This document shows, one piece after another, positions 6,810 to 9,909 of a DNA stretch of 9,909 bases. The notes beneath the pieces are model-generated. The model was given only the letters and a program-made list of their open reading frames with translations. It searched no databases and was not told the DNA's origin. The first letter of the stretch is position 1, and each line of letters opens with the position of its first letter. Origin of the DNA: Streptomyces sp. NRRL WC-3549 (lineage in GTDB: Bacteria > Actinomycetota > Actinomycetes > Streptomycetales > Streptomycetaceae); NCBI RefSeq assembly GCF_000721935.1, contig NZ_KL585403.1, positions 78,834 through 88,742 on the forward strand, read 5' to 3'. A program made the translations under genes and the position numbers.

Positions 6810-8086
6810 CAGTTGGTCCTCCAGACGGCGACACGCCAGCGCGAGATCCAGCCGAACAGCAGGCCGGCGATCAGTCCGGTCAGCACCATGACGCCCAGCA
6901 GCCACCAGCCGCGGCCCAGACCGAACGCGGCCACGTCGGAGGCGTTGTCGGGGCCGTCCACCAGGTCGATGGTCAGCTCGACGGGCATGCCCGGGGTCTT
7001 CTTCACGGACGCGGGGGCCGAGAAGGAGTTGCCCAGCTGGAGGCAGACGGTCTCGGCGGGCGGTTCCCCGCCGTCGTCCGTCTCCTCCAGTTCGGACTTC
7101 GGGTACCGCAGCCCGGCGGAGACGGCGTCCGTACGGCCGGTGCCGGACTCGGAGCCCCGGACGATCTCGCGGCCGTGCGTGGTCACCGCGCGCAGCAGCA
7201 CGCCGTAGTCGTCGTCGACGGCGCGGTCCGCCGACACGCTCACCGAGGCGCGCAGTTCCTGGCCGGGCAGGACGTCCACCCGGTACCAGCGGTGCTTGCC
7301 GATCTCCTGGCGGTCGGTGTAGAGACCGGCCTTCAGCTCGGGGGCCTTCGCGCAGCTGCCCGCACCCTCGGTGGCCACCGGGGTGATCGTGGGCTCGGCC
7401 GCACGGTCCACCAACTGCTTCACGCGGCCGGAGAGTTCGTCGGTGTGCTGGACGGCGGTGTAGGTGCCGCCGGTGGCTTCGGCGATGCAGGTCAGCTGCT
7501 GCCGGATCTTGGCGTTCGGCACCAGGCCGAGGGTGTCGATGACCAGGTGGATACCGCGGGCGGCGATGTCACGCGCGACCTCGCACGGGTCGAGCGGCCC
7601 GCAGGTGTCCTCGCCGTCGGTGATCAGGACGATCCGACGGGTGGCGTCGCCGCCCTCCAGGTCGTCGGCCGCGCCGAGCAGGGCGGGCCCGATGGGGGTC
7701 CAGCCGGTGGGGGCGAGCGTGGCGACGGCGGTCTTGGCCTCGGTGCGGTCGAGCGGTCCGACCGGGTAGAGCTGCCTGGTGTCCTTGCAGCCGACCTTGC
7801 GGTCGTCGCCCGGGTAGTCGGCGCCGAGCGTCCGGATGCCGAGCTGCACCTCTTCGGGCACCGCGTCCAGGACGTCGTTGAACGCCTGCTTGGCGGCGCT
7901 CATCCGGGACTGGCCGTCGATGTCCCGGGTGCGCATGGAACCGCTGACGTCCAGGACGAGTTCGACCTTGGGGGTCAGGGCGGAGGGGGGTTCGTCGGCG
8001 GCGGCCGGCAACGCGGTGCCGAGCCCGGCGGTCAGGGTGGCGAGCAGAACGCACACCCCGGCCGTCAGCCGTTTTCTTATGATCAT
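6809..8086 (-). CDS. Secreted, membrane-anchored von Willebrand factor A domain protein
   Basis: Product of 425 residues. A signal peptide (1-30, cut near PAAA/D) leads into a VWA domain at about 40-228 with a complete metal-ion site: DVSGS at 46-50, Thr130 in GWTPIG and Asp157 in ITDGED. Such sites bind a divalent metal and mediate protein-protein contacts. Cysteines at 100, 162, 168, 200 and 245 suggest disulfides, as expected outside the cell. A second, beta-rich domain (about 245-385, with HRWYRVDVLPGQE) resembles the main domain of the downstream partner protein. One membrane helix lies at about 394-414, followed by a basic tail. The ATG at 8086 has AGGA seven bases upstream. It is the first gene of a translationally coupled pair. 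Substrate or partner unknown; the two products may form a complex on the outer face of the membrane (inference). Confidence 0.9.
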   Translation of the reverse strand: MIIRKRLTAGVCVLLATLTAGLGTALPAAADEPPSALTPKVELVLDVSGSMRTRDIDGQSRMSAAKQAFNDVLDAVPEEVQLGIRTLGADYPGDDRKVGCKDTRQLYPVGPLDRTEAKTAVATLAPTGWTPIGPALLGAADDLEGGDATRRIVLITDGEDTCGPLDPCEVARDIAARGIHLVIDTLGLVPNAKIRQQLTCIAEATGGTYTAVQHTDELSGRVKQLVDRAAEPTITPVATEGAGSCAKAPELKAGLYTDRQEIGKHRWYRVDVLPGQELRASVSVSADRAVDDDYGVLLRAVTTHGREIVRGSESGTGRTDAVSAGLRYPKSELEETDDGGEPPAETVCLQLGNSFSAPASVKKTPGMPVELTIDLVDGPDNASDVAAFGLGRGWWLLGVMVLTGLIAGLLFGWISRWRVAVWRTN

Positions 8087-8089
8087 CGA

Positions 8090-8109
8090 CGGATCCTATT
8101 GAAGATCCG
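8090..8109 (-). promoter_or_regulatory. Inverted repeat in the VWA operon leader
   Basis: CGGATC (8090-8095) and GATCCG (8104-8109) form perfect 6-bp arms with an eight-base spacer, ending three bases before the VWA start codon. On the RNA the AGGA ribosome site lies partly in the loop and partly in the stem, so folding could limit translation. It could also be a protein-binding site. Between here and 8158 I see no clear promoter. Confidence 0.35.
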
Positions 8110-8158
8110 CTGTCATCCCCAAAACCGGTCGTGCCCCCGCCACTTCGCCTGCCCCGGG

Positions 8159-8192
8159 GGCCCCGGCGGCCAACCTCCGAAGGGCCGGGGTC
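8159..8192 (-). terminator. Possible terminator after xylB
   Basis: CCCCGGC (8161-8167) and GCCGGGG (8184-8190) pair over 7 bp, extended by a wobble and one more pair (8159-8160 with 8191-8192), around a 16-base loop. It overlaps the xylB stop codon and lies before the VWA start, in the right place to separate the two units. GC-rich neighbouring sequence allows other foldings. Confidence 0.42.
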
Positions 8193-9655
8193 AGCCCCCG
8201 AGCAAGGGCGTTGAGGCCCGGTCGAGCACCGAGCCGATCCGGTCCCAGGTCTCCGTGTCCCGCTCCACCGCGGGGAGTTCGGCGTCCTCGGCCGCGGTGT
8301 TCCAGCGGGTGGCCACCGCGACCGGGTCGCCGCCGCCGGCCGCGGACGCGGCGAGGGCCGCCGCGCCCCGGGCGACGAGTTCGCCGCTGCCGGGCACGAT
8401 CAGGGGCCTCCCGGAGAGCCGGCGTACCGTCTCCACCCACGTCCGGCCCTGGGCCCCGCCGCCGATCAGCCGCAGCGGCCGGGTGGCCACCTCCGGGTCG
8501 GCCGGGTCCAGACCGCAGGCGCGCGAGAGCTCGTCGAGCGCGCGCAGCACGGTGAAGGCCGCACCCTCGTAGGCGGCGCCCAGCAACTGCTGCGGCGTGG
8601 TGTCGTGCCGGAGCCCGGTCAGCAGACCCGACGAGGTCGGCAGGTCCGGGGTGCGCTCCCCGTCCAGGAAGGGGAGGAGCACGGCCTCGCCGCCGGGCGC
8701 CGCGTCGTCGCGGTGCAGCCCGAGCAGGGTGGCGACCTTGTCGACGGCCAAGGTGCAGTTGAGCGTGCAGGCCAGCGGGAGGTACGTACCGTCGGCCGCC
8801 GCGAACCCGGAGAGGGCGGCGGAGGCCGGCCGGGCAAGGGAGGCCGCGAAGACCGTGCCGGAGGTGCCGAGGCTGAGCACGGGGTGGTCCAGCAGGCCGG
8901 CGCCGCCCAGCCCGAGGCCGACCGCGGCGCTCATGTTGTCCCCCGTGCCGGCCGCGACGGCGATGCCCTCGGCCAGCCCGAGCGCCTCGCGAGCCGATCC
9001 GCACCGCCCCGGTGGCCGCGACGGGCGGCAGCAGCGCTTCGTCCAGGTCGAGCAGTGCCAGGAGTTCCGGGTCGTAGCCGCCGGTGCCGGTGGAGTACCA
9101 GCACGTACCCGAGGCGTCACCCGGGTCGGTCGCCGCGGTGCCCGCGAGCCGCTCGGTCAGGAAGTCGTGCGGCAGCCGCACGGCGGCGGCGGCCTCCGCG
9201 TTCGCCGGATCGTTCTCGCGCAGCCAGCGCCACTTCGAGGCGGTCATGGACGCGACCGGCACCGTGCCGGTGCGCGCCGTCCAGGCATCGGGGCCGCCGA
9301 GCGCGGCGGTGAGCGCCGCGGCCTGCGGCGCGGAGCGGGTGTCGTTCCACAGCAGCGCCGGGCGCAGCGGACGGCCGGACCGGTCGAGCACGACGAGACC
9401 GTGCTGCTGCCCGGCGACGGCGATCCCGGTGACCGAGGACGCGGAGAGGCCGGACTCCTTGAGTCCTCCCGTCACCGCGTCACACAGGGCCCGCCACCAG
9501 ACCTCCGGGTCGCTCTCGCGGGCACCGCCCTCGCCCGTGACCACGTGCGGGGCACGGCCGACGGCGAGCAGTTCGCCGGTCACGGTGTCGACGACGGCCG
9601 CTTTGGTGGACTGGGTGGAGCTGTCCACACCGATGACGACGGTACGCGGCGGCAT
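8191..9655 (-). pseudogene. xylB: Xylulokinase, interrupted by a frameshift (pseudogene or sequencing error)
   Basis: FGGY-family kinase that phosphorylates D-xylulose to xylulose 5-phosphate, the second step of xylose use. Frame 1 from ATG 9655 (AGAGGT five bases upstream) gives residues 1 to about 220: phosphate-binding DSSTQSTK 11-18, GQQHG 82-86, WNDTRS 103-108, LPHDFLTERL 161-170 and TDPGDASGT 176-184. Near 8986-9001 the homology moves to another frame at EALGLAEG and continues to the TGA at 8191, with AAGTGDNMS (catalytic Asp of the GDN motif), LSLGTSGT and LIGGGAQGRTW. One extra base or two missing bases explains it; corrected length is about 487-488 residues, normal for the family. 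Read as given, frame 1 would make a 519-residue protein lacking the catalytic Asp. Both halves are otherwise well conserved, so the change is recent or an error. Confidence 0.93.
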
Positions 9656-9681
9656 GGGCTACCTCTTCCTCGCAAGCTCGT

Positions 9682-9702
9682 TTTGATCGTGCGACGAACA
9701 AA
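9682..9702. promoter_or_regulatory. Palindromic operator in the xylB-xylA control region
   Basis: TTTGATCGT (9682-9690) and ACGAACAAA (9694-9702) form a 21-bp dyad with a GCG centre and eight of nine pairs matching. It lies 27 bases upstream of the xylB start, where bound repressor would block xylB transcription. The outer TTTG...CAAA layout recalls operators of ROK-family xylose repressors (B. subtilis XylR), so a XylR-like ROK protein is the likely ligand; a LacI-type regulator cannot be excluded. A weak -10 (TAATTT, minus strand, 9700-9705) overlaps its edge. The remainder of 9656-9866 is described under the neighbouring entries. Confidence 0.6.
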
Positions 9703-9705
9703 TTA
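9696..9705 (+). repeat. Half-site copy 1, GAACAAATTA
   Basis: This 10-mer includes the right arm of the xyl operator and recurs with one change at 9801-9810 (GAACAAATAA), 105 bp away and in the same orientation. Such AT-rich 10-mers are unexpected in DNA this GC-rich, and the pair flanks the divergent control region. Confidence 0.5.
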
Positions 9706-9784
9706 CGTGATCGTCGCCCACTCGAACAGAGGCGGCCCGGGTTTCGTCGTACGGGGGCTTCCGTCGAGAGGCTGCCTCGTGGCA

Positions 9785-9810
9785 CATTAATAATGTTACT
9801 GAACAAATAA
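9785..9810 (+). promoter_or_regulatory. AT-rich patch with likely xylA promoter and half-site copy 2
   Basis: This patch contains a perfect 11-bp palindrome CATTAATAATG (9785-9795) and then GAACAAATAA (9801-9810), the second copy of the operator half-site. AATAAT at 9789-9794 matches five of six bases of a -10 consensus, but no -35 is seen 16-18 bases upstream, as expected for a promoter that needs an activator or is merely weak. Transcription would start near 9801, placing the half-site at the start point of xylA. Confidence 0.4.
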
Positions 9811-9832
9811 GCCGGGCCACAGGCGGCCCGGT
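9811..9832 (+). other. Hairpin in the xylA leader
   Basis: GCCGGGCC (9811-9818) and GGCCCGGT (9825-9832) pair over eight positions, the outermost a G-U wobble, with a six-base loop. It begins right after the half-site repeat and ends 34 bases before the xylA start codon. It could be a leader structure affecting transcription or mRNA stability. It has no T-run, and its place in front of the gene makes a simple terminator unlikely. Confidence 0.45.
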
Positions 9833-9866
9833 GTCCCACCCCGACGCACACGAAGGCGGACAGACC

Positions 9867-9909
9867 ATGCCGGAGCGCTTCACCCCCACTCCCGAGGACA
9901 AGTTCACGT
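9867..9909 (+). CDS. xylA: Xylose isomerase, first 14 codons (3' end beyond window)
   Basis: Converts D-xylose to D-xylulose, the substrate of the divergently encoded xylulokinase. Only MPERFTPTPEDKFT is visible, but PTPED(K/R)FT is the characteristic N-terminus of Streptomyces xylose isomerases, and the divergent layout with xylB is known from streptomycetes. ATG at 9867 follows a modest purine-rich site (GAAGGCGGA at about 9852-9860). This short fragment would be missed by length-based gene calling. Confidence 0.88.
   Translation, partial: MPERFTPTPEDKFT

Noticed and set aside
6810..6905. In-frame upstream start for the VWA partner protein
   Set aside because: It would overlap VWA coding sequence by nearly 100 bases and bury the signal peptide. 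The TGATG-coupled start with GGAGG fits better.
4281..7208. Plus-strand open frame of 975 codons
   Set aside because: It runs antisense across four real genes and their terminators, and shows no recognisable domain or ribosome site.
6773..8572. Plus-strand open frame of 599 codons
   Set aside because: It lies antisense to the VWA gene and the end of xylB, and its composition is that of a shadow frame.
8096..9655. Single 519-codon frame as the intact xylB product, or programmed frameshifting
   Set aside because: After about residue 222 the frame encodes Arg/Gly-rich shadow sequence, while the xylulokinase motifs continue in another frame. No slippery heptamer or stimulatory structure typical of programmed shifts is apparent at the junction.
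9708..9728. Second copy of the xyl operator (TGATCG ... CGAACA)
   Set aside because: The half-sites are the same, but the spacer is nine bases instead of five, shifting them by about 140 degrees around the helix, and the outer bases do not pair. At best it is two weak half-sites.

Overview
The window is very GC-rich, with strong G/C bias at third codon positions, GGAGG-type ribosome binding sites and typical actinobacterial gene families. It looks like chromosomal DNA of a Streptomyces or a close relative. I see no insertion sequence, phage gene, CRISPR array, tRNA or rRNA. No gene-free stretch exceeds about 210 bases.

Left part (1-2851, plus strand): the 3' part of a glycine-betaine/proline-type ABC permease and its lipoprotein substrate-binding protein, two bases apart, form the end of a compatible-solute uptake operon. 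A 17-bp hairpin closes it. A gene for an unrecognised single-pass membrane protein follows, and then a probable bidirectional terminator.

Middle (2897-5813, minus strand): a full-length fused ABC exporter and, upstream of it, a tandem universal stress protein. The exporter has its own promoter, whose -35 and -10 elements are 19 bp apart. Between them lies an inverted repeat matching 14 of 18 bases of the E. coli SoxR box. This is the strongest regulatory signal in the window and suggests induction by redox-active compounds.

Next (5952-8086, minus strand): a two-gene operon with a TGATG overlap. It encodes a secreted, membrane-anchored von Willebrand factor A (VWA) protein with an intact metal site, and a second membrane-anchored protein. 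Their extracellular domains appear related to each other. The function is unknown, and this pair is the best candidate here for an undescribed system.

Right end (8191-9909): divergent xylose genes. xylB (xylulokinase, minus strand) is complete from start to stop but is split by a frameshift near 8986-9001, before the catalytic aspartate. xylA (xylose isomerase, plus strand) is cut by the window after 14 codons. The 211-bp region between them is unusually AT-rich in places. It holds a 21-bp near-perfect palindrome, a second copy of its half-site, and a leader hairpin before xylA, consistent with repressor control of both directions.
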